Part shown: piece after piece, positions 1 through 10,400 of the stretch
How positions within the stretch are numbered: the first letter of the stretch is position 1
Layout of the letters: the number at the start of each line of letters is the position of its first letter
Assembly (NCBI GenBank): GCA_015663165.1
Contig: DQSS01000294.1
Span: 1-41,804, forward strand
Origin: Arcobacter sp.
GTDB taxonomy: Bacteria; Campylobacterota; Campylobacteria; Campylobacterales; Arcobacteraceae
DNA length: 41,804 bases
Direction of reading: 5' to 3'
The notes under the pieces: generated by a model
What the model was told of the DNA's origin: nothing
Database searches by the model: none
The model's input: the letters and a program-made list of their open reading frames with translations, nothing else
Made by a program: the position numbers and the translations under genes

Positions 1-2
1 TA

Positions 3-71
3 CATATACAAAGTGAAGAAAATATGGGAACACAATTTGATATCAAAATACCACTAGAAATAAAAGGATAA
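3..71 (+). CDS. C-terminal end of a probable sensor histidine kinase (partial, truncated by window edge)
   Basis: Frame 3 reads ..HIQSEENMGTQFDIKIPLEIKG*, resembling the last beta strand of a HATPase_c domain (GTxFxIxIP); stop 4 nt before the next ATG. Confidence 0.5.
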   Translation, partial: HIQSEENMGTQFDIKIPLEIKG

Positions 72-74
72 ATT

Positions 75-809
75 ATGAAAAATTATATAAAAAAATTCTT
101 AAAAATACTTAGCACAATTAGTATTCTATCAAATTCTCTTTTTGCACTAACTCTTATGAGCGAAGACTATCCTCCATATAATTACCCAAATAAAGATGGA
201 AAACCTACTGGTATATCAATAGATATTGTTGAGAAAATTATAAGTAAAACAGGTGATGAAAATAGTATAGTAATATTACCTTGGGCTAGATCGTATCATG
301 ATATACAAAATAAAGAAAATCAAGTTTTATTTGTAATGACAAGAACTAAAACTAGAGAAGATTTGTTTAAATGGGTAGGTCCAATTGCTTCAAATAATTG
401 GGTTCTTTTTGCAAAAAATAGTTCAAATATAAAGCTTACTTCATTAGAAGATGCAAAAAATTTAAATTACTCTATAGGTACATATAAAAATGATGCTGCT
501 GAAATATTTCTCAAAAATAATAAGTTTGAAAATATACATTCTGTTACTGATGATAATTTTAATATAAAAAAATTATATAAAAATAGAATTGATATGTGGA
601 TTACAGGTGAGTATCAAGGTCTTGTAAAAGTAAAAAGATCAAAACTAAACTTAAAACTTAAAAAGCTACTTGATGTAAAAAAGACTCAACTTTATATTGC
701 ATTTTCTAAAGATATATCAAATGACATAATCAAAAGATGGCAAAAAGAACTAGACTTATTAAAAAGTAATGGAGAGTATCAAACCATTTTAAATAAATAT
801 TTAAAATAG
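75..809 (+). CDS. Periplasmic substrate-binding protein, bacterial extracellular solute-binding family 3 (PBPb)-like
   Basis: Signal peptide, then LTLMSEDYPPYNYPNKDGKPTGISIDIVEKI...WARSYHDIQ typical of family 3 SBPs. Confidence 0.8.
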   Translation: MKNYIKKFLKILSTISILSNSLFALTLMSEDYPPYNYPNKDGKPTGISIDIVEKIISKTGDENSIVILPWARSYHDIQNKENQVLFVMTRTKTREDLFKWVGPIASNNWVLFAKNSSNIKLTSLEDAKNLNYSIGTYKNDAAEIFLKNNKFENIHSVTDDNFNIKKLYKNRIDMWITGEYQGLVKVKRSKLNLKLKKLLDVKKTQLYIAFSKDISNDIIKRWQKELDLLKSNGEYQTILNKYLK

Positions 810-810
810 T

Positions 811-2334
811 TTATCTAGCATATCCAGAAGCCCTAAGCTCTCTTATCACATTTACTTTGATTTCTCCAGGGTATTGAACTTTATCTTCAATACTTTGGGC
901 TATTGTACTTGCTAGAAGTATTGATTCATCATCGTTTACTAATTTTGCATTTACTATTACTCTTATTTCTCTTCCTGCATTTATAGCGTAAGCATTTACA
1001 ACGCCTGTATGTGATGTTGCTATTGTTTCTATATCTTCTACTCTTTGAAGGAAACTTTGAAGTACTTCTCTTCTTGCTCCTGGTCTTGCAGCACTTAAAG
1101 CATCAGCTGCACAAACAGCAGCACTTTCAATACTTGAAGCATCTTCATGTCCATGATGTGCATAAATTGCATTTATCACTTCACTAGGTTCACCAAGCTT
1201 TTTACATAAATCTGCTCCAATATCGACATGACTTCCCTTCATCTCGTGAGTTAAAGCTTTTCCAATATCATGAAGTAGTCCTGCTCTTCTTGCTTTTACT
1301 GTATCTCCTCCAAGTTGAGAAGCTATAAGCCCAGCTAAATTTGCTACTTCTAGCGTATGAGCTAGAGCATTTTGTCCGTATGATGCTCTATATCTCAGTC
1401 TTCCAACTAAGCGTATTAGATCTTTGTGCATCTCTTTTATACCTAGCTCTTCAAGTATCTCTTCCCCTTCTTTGTTTACACCATCATCAAACTCTTTTTT
1501 AACTCTTTCATAAACTTCTTCAATTCTTGCAGGTTGGATTCTACCGTCAGAGAGTAACTCTTCTAAAGTTTTTGTAGCTATTGCTCTTCTGTATAGATTA
1601 AAAGATGAGATTGTTACAGTATTTGGAATATCTCCAATTATTATATCTACACCAAGACACATCTCTAGTGCTTTAATATTTCGCCCCTCTTTACCTATAA
1701 TCTTACCTTTTGCTTCTTCACTTGGAAGTGGTATATTATTTGTAAGTCTTTCTGCTGCAAATTCTCCTGCATATCTAGTAACTGCATGAGATAAGATATT
1801 TTGTATCTCTTGCTTTGAGTTTTTTTGTGCTTGCTTGTACTCTTTTCTAAAGATTGAAGCTATTTGACTTCGACTCTCTTCTTTTACAAAGTTTATCATT
1901 TGTTCTTTTGCTTCAGTTTGGGTAAGACCACTCACATTTTCTAAGACTTTTAAAACATTTGATAGTTTACTTTTATATTCACTTTCTTGGGCTATTAAGC
2001 CTTTGTTTAATGACTCTGTTTTATTCTTTTCATTTGTTGAGATAAGTCTATCTTTTTTTATAGAATCTAACTCTTCTTGTAGATGGGTATTTATCTCTAT
2101 TTCTTTATCTTCTATTTTTCTTCTTGCATTTTTAAATTCTTTCTCAAACTCTTTTCTTGCATTTATTTTTGCTTCTTTTAATATATTGTTTGCTTCAAAT
2201 TCAATAACTTTTGCTTTAGCTTTCGCTTGCTCAGTATAAATATCAAATTTTGCATTAGTTATTTTTTTTGAAACAATATATCCTATAGCACTACTAATAA
2301 TAGCAATTATTATTACCCCTATTATTTGTTCCAT
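811..2334 (-). CDS. rny: Ribonuclease Y
   Basis: N-terminal TM and coiled coil, KH motif (GKIIGKEGRNIKALE), HD motif (LLHDIGKALTHEMKGSHVDIG). Confidence 0.97.
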   Translation of the reverse strand: MEQIIGVIIIAIISSAIGYIVSKKITNAKFDIYTEQAKAKAKVIEFEANNILKEAKINARKEFEKEFKNARRKIEDKEIEINTHLQEELDSIKKDRLISTNEKNKTESLNKGLIAQESEYKSKLSNVLKVLENVSGLTQTEAKEQMINFVKEESRSQIASIFRKEYKQAQKNSKQEIQNILSHAVTRYAGEFAAERLTNNIPLPSEEAKGKIIGKEGRNIKALEMCLGVDIIIGDIPNTVTISSFNLYRRAIATKTLEELLSDGRIQPARIEEVYERVKKEFDDGVNKEGEEILEELGIKEMHKDLIRLVGRLRYRASYGQNALAHTLEVANLAGLIASQLGGDTVKARRAGLLHDIGKALTHEMKGSHVDIGADLCKKLGEPSEVINAIYAHHGHEDASSIESAAVCAADALSAARPGARREVLQSFLQRVEDIETIATSHTGVVNAYAINAGREIRVIVNAKLVNDDESILLASTIAQSIEDKVQYPGEIKVNVIRELRASGYAR

Positions 2335-2349
2335 CGTGTTTCCTTTTAT

Positions 2350-2892
2350 TTATGCAGTTATTATATAGTCTGCTTTTATATCATGATCTAAAGTTAAAAT
2401 ATTTGTAGCTTTACATAGTTGTCTTTGGGTAAATATTATTTTTGGTTTCTTTTTTACATCTGCAAAGTACCTATCATAAAAGCCAACTCCATAGCCAACT
2501 CTTCTTTTGCTATAATCAGTTCCTATTATAGGCACTATTGCTAAATCAATATTTACTTTATATTTAAAATTTGAATTATTTGGTTCTTTTATATTATATT
2601 TTTTTCTCTTTAAAGGAAGTCTATATGGAACAATTTTTAAGCTATTTCCAATCATATATGGTACAAAAATATTATATTTTTTTTCTTTTCGTAATTTATT
2701 TAAAAGAGCTCTTACATCAACTTCTATTTCTAAAGGGATATAAAAAAGTATATTCTTTATATCTTCAAATTTTATTATTTTTTCTATTTTTTTACAAATA
2801 CTATTATCTGTTTTAATTTTATTAGTTTTGCTACAAAACTTTAACTTTTTAATACATTCTTTTCTAAAATCACTCTTAGTGATACTTTTCAT
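2350..2892 (-). CDS. 5-formyltetrahydrofolate cyclo-ligase
   Basis: Family motif KRRVGYGVGFYDRYF and overall length. Confidence 0.9.
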   Translation of the reverse strand: MKSITKSDFRKECIKKLKFCSKTNKIKTDNSICKKIEKIIKFEDIKNILFYIPLEIEVDVRALLNKLRKEKKYNIFVPYMIGNSLKIVPYRLPLKRKKYNIKEPNNSNFKYKVNIDLAIVPIIGTDYSKRRVGYGVGFYDRYFADVKKKPKIIFTQRQLCKATNILTLDHDIKADYIITA

Positions 2893-2948
2893 TTTTTAAG
2901 CCTCGTTTGGATAAAATCCACAATATATTTTACCCAAAGGAACTGAAA

Positions 2949-3509
2949 ATGAATATTAAAAATCTATTAGTTTTAGGAATTTTGACAATCACATTACTTA
3001 CAGGATGTGGTGACAAATCAGATGATATAAGTGACAGTATAGTTGATACAAAAGAAGAAATACAACAACTACCTACATTTAATCTTAAAACGACTATGGG
3101 TAAACCCGTAACAATTGAAGTTACTAAAGATGGTTGGATTTTTAAAGAGTACCCAAATAAAGTAGTACTATTAAACTTTTTTGCAACATGGTGTCCACCT
3201 TGTAAAGCAGAAATTCCTCACTTAAATAATCTTATGGAAAAATACAAAGATGAGTTTGTCACTATTGCTATTTTAGTTGAAAAAGACAAAACAAACAATG
3301 AAATATCTAATTTCATAAAACAATATAATATTCAATATCCAGTAACAAACTCATCAGAAAACTTTGACTTAGCAGATGCAGTTGGTGGTGTTTCATCTAT
3401 ACCTGCAATGTTTATGTTCAATAAACAAGGTTTAGTTGTAAAAGATTATGTTGGTGCTATTCAAGAAGAGATACTTGATAGTGACATAAAAAAAGTTTTA
3501 GGAAAATAA
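2949..3509 (+). CDS. TlpA-like thioredoxin-fold lipoprotein
   Basis: FFATWCPPCKAEIPHL active site; lipobox LLTGC; internal ATG at 2949 follows AAAGGA and fits the signal peptide better than the ORF-track start at 2907. Confidence 0.88.
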   Translation: MNIKNLLVLGILTITLLTGCGDKSDDISDSIVDTKEEIQQLPTFNLKTTMGKPVTIEVTKDGWIFKEYPNKVVLLNFFATWCPPCKAEIPHLNNLMEKYKDEFVTIAILVEKDKTNNEISNFIKQYNIQYPVTNSSENFDLADAVGGVSSIPAMFMFNKQGLVVKDYVGAIQEEILDSDIKKVLGK

Positions 3510-3513
3510 TTTT

Positions 3514-4500
3514 ATGTTTAGCTTTTTTAAGAAAAAAGAACAACCTAAAGAGATAATTGAGGAGCCAAAAGAAAAACTTCAAGAAACTATTGAAGAGATT
3601 CAAGAAGAAGTAATAGAAGTTAAAAAAGAAGAAAAAGGTTTTTTTGCAAGAGCATTAGAAAAAACTATTGGAAATCTAACTTCAATAATTCCTAAAAAAC
3701 AAGAAAAAATATCTTTTGATGATGTAGAAGAACTATTAATAGAATCAGATATGGAATATGAAATAGTAGAGCTAGCTATGGACGGACTTCCTGAATTTAT
3801 CACAAGAGCACAATTAAGACATAGACTTATTTCATTATTTGAACATGCTCCTAAACTTGATACTGCAACTTTGCCAAAACCATATGTACAACTTATCATT
3901 GGAGTAAATGGAGCAGGTAAAACTACAACTATTGCTAAACTAGCAAATAGACTAAAAACTTCTGGTAAAAAAGTTGTTTTAGGTGCTGGAGATACATTTA
4001 GAGCTGCAGCTATTGAACAACTAAGTATTTGGGCTGATAAGATTGAAGTTCCTATTATAAAAACTAAGCAAGGACATGATCCAAGTGCTGTTGCGTATGA
4101 TACTATTCATTCTGCTGTTGCTAAAGGTTTTGATAACTGTATTATTGATACAGCCGGAAGACTTCAAACACAAACAAATTTAAACAAAGAGTTACAAAAA
4201 ATTGTAAAAGTATGTAATAAAGCACTTGAAGGTGCTCCACATCAAAAACTTATGATTTTAGATGGTACTCAAGGTAACTCAGCAATTGCTCAAGCAAAAG
4301 CATTTAACGAAATGGTAGGAATAGATGGTATTATTGTTACTAAACTTGATGGTACAAGTAAAGGTGGTGCTTTATTTTCTATATCAAACCAACTTGAACT
4401 TCCTATATTGTTTATAGGTATAGGTGAACAAAAAGAAGACTTAATAGTATTTAATCCAGATGAGTTTGTCGATAGCTTACTTGATGGGATATATTTATAA
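3514..4500 (+). CDS. ftsY: Signal recognition particle receptor FtsY
   Basis: GVNGAGKTTTIAKLA, DTAGR, TKLDGTSKGG SRP-GTPase motifs. Confidence 0.97.
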   Translation: MFSFFKKKEQPKEIIEEPKEKLQETIEEIQEEVIEVKKEEKGFFARALEKTIGNLTSIIPKKQEKISFDDVEELLIESDMEYEIVELAMDGLPEFITRAQLRHRLISLFEHAPKLDTATLPKPYVQLIIGVNGAGKTTTIAKLANRLKTSGKKVVLGAGDTFRAAAIEQLSIWADKIEVPIIKTKQGHDPSAVAYDTIHSAVAKGFDNCIIDTAGRLQTQTNLNKELQKIVKVCNKALEGAPHQKLMILDGTQGNSAIAQAKAFNEMVGIDGIIVTKLDGTSKGGALFSISNQLELPILFIGIGEQKEDLIVFNPDEFVDSLLDGIYL

Positions 4501-5750
4501 TAGAGCCACTACCTTTAGCTACAAATAAAAAAGAGTGGTTTTATATAGTCTTTGCATTATTATTAGTATTTGTAGCTAATATATCTTATGAGTATACAAA
4601 ATACAAAGACTTTAAATCTGAAGAAATATATACAACAACAGCAAAAATAATAAACATATATCCAAAAAGACAATACGATATAGTAAAACTACAATCATCA
4701 AATCTTACATTTTTTACAAAATACAAGCAAAAACCATATCTAAATAAACTAGACCTTGTTGAAGTTACAATAGTGACTAAAAAAGTAAAATTTATAGATT
4801 ATCTAAAAGGATTTTATGCATCATCATTCAATATACAACTTTTACCATCAAGCATTACAATTCAAAAAATACTCTCAAGCAATATAGAATCTCAACACAA
4901 AAGTAAAGAGATATCAGAACTATTCAATGCCCTATTTTTTGCAATACCAACATCAAAAGAGATAAAACAAATTTGTGCATCTTATGGTGTATCACATTTA
5001 GTTGCTATTTCTGGATTTCATCTTGGGGTTCTGTCTTTTATATTGTATTGGATTTTATATATTTTATATACTCCTTTAAAAAGAAGATATTTCCCATATA
5101 GAAACATTCGCTTTGATTTACTAATAGCAACTTCTTTAGTACTGTTTACTTATCTTTTATTTTTAGGTCTGGTACCATCTTTTTTAAGAGCTTTTGTTAT
5201 GTTTATATTAGGAATATTTTTTCTTCGTTCAAATATTAAAATTGTTTCATTTCAGACTTTAGGATTGGTTGTATTGTTTATAATTGCACTTTTTCCTAAA
5301 TTACTTTTTTCTTTATCTTTATGGTTTAGTGTAGCTGGAGTATTTTATATATTTTTATTTTTACAGTATTTTAAAAATATGAATAAAGTATTTCAATTTT
5401 TACTATTTAATGTATGGATATATCTTGCAATGAATCCTATTACACATTTCTTTTTTGGAACTACATCTTTAGAGCAATTGTATTCACCGATATTTACACT
5501 TGGATTTTCTATATTTTATCCACTTGAAGTATTTTTACATATTATAGACAAAGGCTCTATGCTTGATATGTACTTACAAATATGGCTTGATACAAAAGTA
5601 ATAACAAAAGAGATCTTTACACCTTTATGGGTGTTTATAGTTTATATAATCATTAGTTTCTTTTCTATTCCATGTCCAAAATGGTTTAGGACATTAAACT
5701 TAAGTTTTATTGCTTTTAATTTGTGGTTATATATATCGTATGTTAGTTGA
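4497..5750 (+). CDS. comEC: ComEC/Rec2 family competence membrane protein (short form, no metallo-beta-lactamase domain), probable non-canonical start
   Basis: LVAISGFHLGVLSFILYW competence motif. Reading frame is open upstream of the track ATG (4773) to 4485 and encodes EPLPLATNKKEWFYIVFALLLVFVANISYEYTKYKDFKSEEIYTTTAKIINIYPKR..., a TM plus OB-like N-terminus; no ATG/GTG/TTG before GTG 4770. Confidence 0.85.
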   Translation: MIEPLPLATNKKEWFYIVFALLLVFVANISYEYTKYKDFKSEEIYTTTAKIINIYPKRQYDIVKLQSSNLTFFTKYKQKPYLNKLDLVEVTIVTKKVKFIDYLKGFYASSFNIQLLPSSITIQKILSSNIESQHKSKEISELFNALFFAIPTSKEIKQICASYGVSHLVAISGFHLGVLSFILYWILYILYTPLKRRYFPYRNIRFDLLIATSLVLFTYLLFLGLVPSFLRAFVMFILGIFFLRSNIKIVSFQTLGLVVLFIIALFPKLLFSLSLWFSVAGVFYIFLFLQYFKNMNKVFQFLLFNVWIYLAMNPITHFFFGTTSLEQLYSPIFTLGFSIFYPLEVFLHIIDKGSMLDMYLQIWLDTKVITKEIFTPLWVFIVYIIISFFSIPCPKWFRTLNLSFIAFNLWLYISYVS

Positions 5751-6090
5751 ATTTTTTAGATAAAAATACTTTATCCTGGTCTTGAAGGTCAAAGTATTTT
5801 GTTATATCTTTGAAGTCATTGTGGATGCTAAGCATATAAATATCATCTGATACTACTGCTCCATTTTGAAATAATACTTTTACTGATTCAAGATTATTAG
5901 CTTTTACAGCATAATATAAAGCAGTATGATTGAACTTGTCTTTTTGATCTAATCTATGTGTGTGTTGAATAAGAACTTTTAACATTGAAATGTCATTTTT
6001 AGAACTAATATTCATAAGGGGAGTTTTTCCATTTTCATCACAAAAATTTAAATCAGCCCCATTTTTTATAAGTTCAAGTAACTCATCCAT
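5743..6090 (-). CDS. Ankyrin repeat protein
   Basis: Ankyrin consensus: NGKTPLMNISSKNDISMLKVLI, NHTALYYAVKANNLESVKVLFQNGA. Confidence 0.85.
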   Translation of the reverse strand: MDELLELIKNGADLNFCDENGKTPLMNISSKNDISMLKVLIQHTHRLDQKDKFNHTALYYAVKANNLESVKVLFQNGAVVSDDIYMLSIHNDFKDITKYFDLQDQDKVFLSKKFN

Positions 6091-6095
6091 ATTAT

Positions 6096-7460
6096 TTACT
6101 TAGAAAAACTCTTTACAATTGCAAGTGCTGCTTCTCTACCATCAAGTGCAGCTGTTACAGCTAAATCTGCACCTCTTACACTATCTCCACCTGAGTAAAC
6201 ATTTAATTTTGAAGTTTGGTAGTTATCATCTACTTTTATACCATTCCATTTATCAAGGTCAAAGTTTTGTTCTTTTATAAATGAAGGAAGTTCTTGATCA
6301 AATCCAAGTGCCATTATAATAATATCAGCATCTTCTAAATAATCACTACCAGAAATAATCTGAACTCTTTGTCTACCTGATTCATCAGCTTCACTTAGTT
6401 CAGTTTTTTCTAAAAGTACTCCATTTTCATTTATAGATTTAGGTGAAACATTAAATACAAATTCAACACCCTCTTCTATTGAGTTATCAACTTCTTTTTT
6501 AGATCCAGGCATATTTGCTCTATCTCTTCTGTAAAGACATTTAACACTTTTAGCACCTTCCCTTACTGATGTTCTTACACAGTCCATAGCAGTATCTCCA
6601 CCACCAATAACAACTACTTTTTTATCTCTAACATCAATATAGTTTTCAACATCTTCACCAAATTCTTTTTTCTGAACTTTAGTTAATAGTTCCATAGCTA
6701 AGTGAACATTTGAATTATTTTCACCATCTATTTTGGCTAGTTTACCTTTTGTAGCTCCAATACCTATAAATATAGCATCAAAGTTCTTTTCTAAGTCTGC
6801 AAAAGATTTGTCTTTTCCAATTTCGCAAGATGTAGTTATAACAGCACCTGCATCTTTTAAGAAATTCATTCTTCTCTCAACTCTATGTTTATCAAGTTTG
6901 AATCCTGGAATACCATAAGTTAAAAGTCCACCTGTACGGCTTGCTCTTTCAAATATCTCAACATCAACTCCAGCTCTTAAAAGGAAAGTAGCTGCAGAAA
7001 TTCCTGCAGGTCCAGAACCTATAATAGCAACTTTTTTACCAATTTTATTTTTAGTAAATTTAGGAATTAAACCTTGATCAAATCCTGTCTCAGTAATATG
7101 AGTTTCAACTGAACCAATTGTAATAGCTCCATGAGTATCATTTAAAGTACAATCACCTTCACAAAGTACATCGTGAGGACAAATTCTACCTAAAATTTCA
7201 GGGAAGGGAGAAGTTTCATTTGAAATATTAAATGCCATTTCAATATCATTTTCAGCTGTTTGTTTTAACCATGCTGGAATTATATTGTGTAAAGGACATT
7301 TGTTGTGACAATATGGATCACCACAACCTATACATCTTTCAGCTTGCTCTGCTGCTTTATTTGCATCAAATACTTCATAAACTTCACTAAAATCTTTGAT
7401 TCTATCCATTACGCCTCTTTTTGAAGCGTTTACTCTATCAACTTTTGTAAAACTTAACAT
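6096..7460 (-). CDS. gltD: Glutamate synthase small subunit / NAD(P)-dependent oxidoreductase
   Basis: CIGCGDPYCHNKCPLHNIIP Fe-S motifs, GSGPAGISAA and GGGDTAMDC dinucleotide-binding motifs; directly downstream of gltB. Confidence 0.95.
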   Translation of the reverse strand: MLSFTKVDRVNASKRGVMDRIKDFSEVYEVFDANKAAEQAERCIGCGDPYCHNKCPLHNIIPAWLKQTAENDIEMAFNISNETSPFPEILGRICPHDVLCEGDCTLNDTHGAITIGSVETHITETGFDQGLIPKFTKNKIGKKVAIIGSGPAGISAATFLLRAGVDVEIFERASRTGGLLTYGIPGFKLDKHRVERRMNFLKDAGAVITTSCEIGKDKSFADLEKNFDAIFIGIGATKGKLAKIDGENNSNVHLAMELLTKVQKKEFGEDVENYIDVRDKKVVVIGGGDTAMDCVRTSVREGAKSVKCLYRRDRANMPGSKKEVDNSIEEGVEFVFNVSPKSINENGVLLEKTELSEADESGRQRVQIISGSDYLEDADIIIMALGFDQELPSFIKEQNFDLDKWNGIKVDDNYQTSKLNVYSGGDSVRGADLAVTAALDGREAALAIVKSFSK

Positions 7461-7463
7461 AAT

Positions 7464-10400
7464 CTAATCTCCCTCATCTGGATTCAGTGGTAAAACTGTC
7501 ATATCTTTTGGCTTAACCATCCAAAAGTTTCTTATTTCTGATCTAAAATTTTCTAAAATATTTTTTCCATTTGCAGAATCTGTATGTGCAACATAATCTT
7601 TTAGAAGATTTTTTAAATAAAATCTTTCTCTTTCTGTTTCATCAGTATCAATTCTAAGAGCTTCAATAAGCTCTTGATTCATTTTGTCCATAAATTCTCT
7701 ATTTTCATCATAAACAAATGCTAAACCACCAGTCATACCTGCTCCAAAGTTGAAACCTGTATTTCCAAGAATTACTACGATTCCACCTGTCATATACTCA
7801 CAAGGAGAATCTCCAGTTCCTTCAACAACAGCAATAGTTCCTGAGTTTCTAACTGCAAATCTCTCACCAACTGTAGCTCTAACATAAAGTTTACCACCAG
7901 TAGCTCCATATAGACAAGTATTTCCAGCACCTGCATATGATGAACCTTGTAGTTGTGGCTTAACTATAATCTTTCCACCACTCATACCTTTTCCAACATA
8001 ATCATTTGCAACACCATCAAGATCAAGCGTAACACCTCTACTTAAAAATGTACCAAATGATTGTCCAGCAGTTCCTGTAAGTTTTAAAGTTACAGTATCT
8101 TCTGGTAAACCTTTATCACCATATCTTTTAGCAATTTCTCCAGAAGAAAGTGTTCCAAAACTTCTGTTTAAGTTTGAAATATCTGCGTGAATTACTACAG
8201 GCTTACTTGGATCTTCAATTGTTGGAAGAACTTGCTTTAATAATTTATGAGAATCTTCATTTTTATCATAAGGATCATTTGATGATACTTGACAAGTATC
8301 AACTCCATCAATTCTTCGCAAGATATTTTGGAAGTCAAATTTTTGAGCTAACTCATCATCTATAACTTTAAGTAAATCACTTCTACCAACTATTTGCTCT
8401 AAAGATGTATAACCTAAAGATGCAAGTATTTCTCTAACATCTTCGGCTAAAAATTCAAAGTAAGATATAAGTCTTTCAACAGTTCCTGAGAATTTGTCTC
8501 TTAAGTCTGTATCTTGAGTTGCAACACCAACAGAACATTTATTTGTATGACATATTCTAAGAATCTTACAACCAAGAAGTGTAAGTGCAGCTGTACCAAA
8601 TGCATAAGATTCAGCACCAAGCATTGCAGCTTTTATTACATCCATACCAGTTTTTAATCCACCATCAGTTTGTAAGTGAACCATACCTCTTAGGTGATTT
8701 GCTTTAAGAGCATTGTGAGCTTCTGTAAGTCCAAGTTCCCAAGCATTTCCTGTATGTTTAATAGATGTTAAAGGAGCAGCTCCAGTTCCACCATCAGCAC
8801 CAGAAATAATAATCTTATCAGCATAAGCTTTAGCAACACCAGCTGCAATTGTACCAACACCAATAGTTGATACAAGTTTAACTGCAATAGATGCTTTTGG
8901 ATTGATTTGTTTTAAATCAAAAATCAACTGAGATAAATCTTCAATAGAATAAATATCATGGTGTGGAGGTGGTGAAATAAGTGTAACACCCGGAGTTGTA
9001 TGTCTAAGTGTAGCAATCATAGGAGTAACTTTTGCTCCTGGAAGCTGTCCCCCCTCACCTGGTTTTGCACCTTGTGCTAGTTTGATTTGAATTTCATCAC
9101 AGCTTACTAAATATCCTGGTGTTACACCAAATCTACCTGAAGCAACTTGCTTAATTCTTGAGTTTTTAAGTGTTCCAAATCTTTTTGGATCTTCTCCACC
9201 CTCACCTGAATTTGACATAGCACCTATTGTATTCATAGCAACTGCAATTGCTTCATGTGCTTCAACTGAAATAGAACCACAAGACATAGCTGCACTTGCA
9301 AATCTTTTAAACACAGCTTCTTTAGGCTCAACATCATCAATACTTATAGCTTTTTTATCACTAGAAAATTCAAAGAAATCTCTAATAAATTTTTTATCTC
9401 TATTTTCAACAAGCTCTTTTAAACCTTTGAAGTCAGTAATACTTTCTTCATCACTTGGATTTTTATTGTGCATTGCTTTTGTAACTGCTGGACTATAATC
9501 ATGGTATTCTCCACCATCAAGGTATTTGTAAAAACCTCCCATATTAAGTGGGAACATTGTTTTATCATCAAAATATGCTCCAAAATGTGAAGCTTCAATT
9601 CTTTTTTCAATATCTTCATATCCAAGACCAGATAAGTCTGTAGCTGCATGTTCAAAACAATCATTACAAATCTCATCACTTAAACCAATAATATCAAATA
9701 ACGATGAGTTTCTATAAGATGCCATAGTAGCGATACCCATTTTTGACATGATTTTAAGAAGGCCACCACCAAGTGCTTTCATAGAATTTTTAAGTTTTTG
9801 TTGTAAAGCAACAGATGTAATATTTTTTCTTTCATAGTACGAAACTATTGAAGAATACATCATATATGGATAAATAACTGCTGCACCAAATGCAAATAAA
9901 ACAGCAGAAGAATGTGGGTCATATATCTCACTTGAAACAGCAACTATTGAAACTCTTCCTCTTAATTTGTCAGTTACAAGTTTATGGTTTATATATCCCA
10001 CAGCTAAAGCTATTGGGATAATTTTATCATCTTTACTTAAGTCTCTATCATCTAAAATAACAATACTTACATTTTCATTTGCTACAGAATTTTTAACATC
10101 TGCATAAAGTGAAGCTAAAGCTGCTTTTAAATCAGACTTGAATGTAGTTGAGAAAGTTCTGTTTTCATAATCTTTATCATAATTTTCATGACCTTTTTCT
10201 CCAAAAGTCAACATCACATCAAATTTTTCTTTCATAAGTACAGGAGATGATGCTTTTAATCTTTTAGAATTATTTTCATTTTCTTCAAGCATATTATAAG
10301 TGTGCCCAATACCAGTATTTAAACTCATAACAATTTTTTCTCTATATGGATCAATTGGTGGGTTTGTTACTTGAGCAAACTTTTGTCTAAAGAAATCTGT

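Noticed and set aside
2003-2239. 78-aa plus-strand ORF
   Set aside because: Phe/Ser-rich antisense shadow of the rny coiled-coil region
3600-3899. 99-aa minus-strand ORF
   Set aside because: Ser-rich antisense shadow of ftsY
9419-9679. 86-aa minus-strand ORF within gltB
   Set aside because: Same-strand alternative frame of a strongly conserved gene; composition looks random
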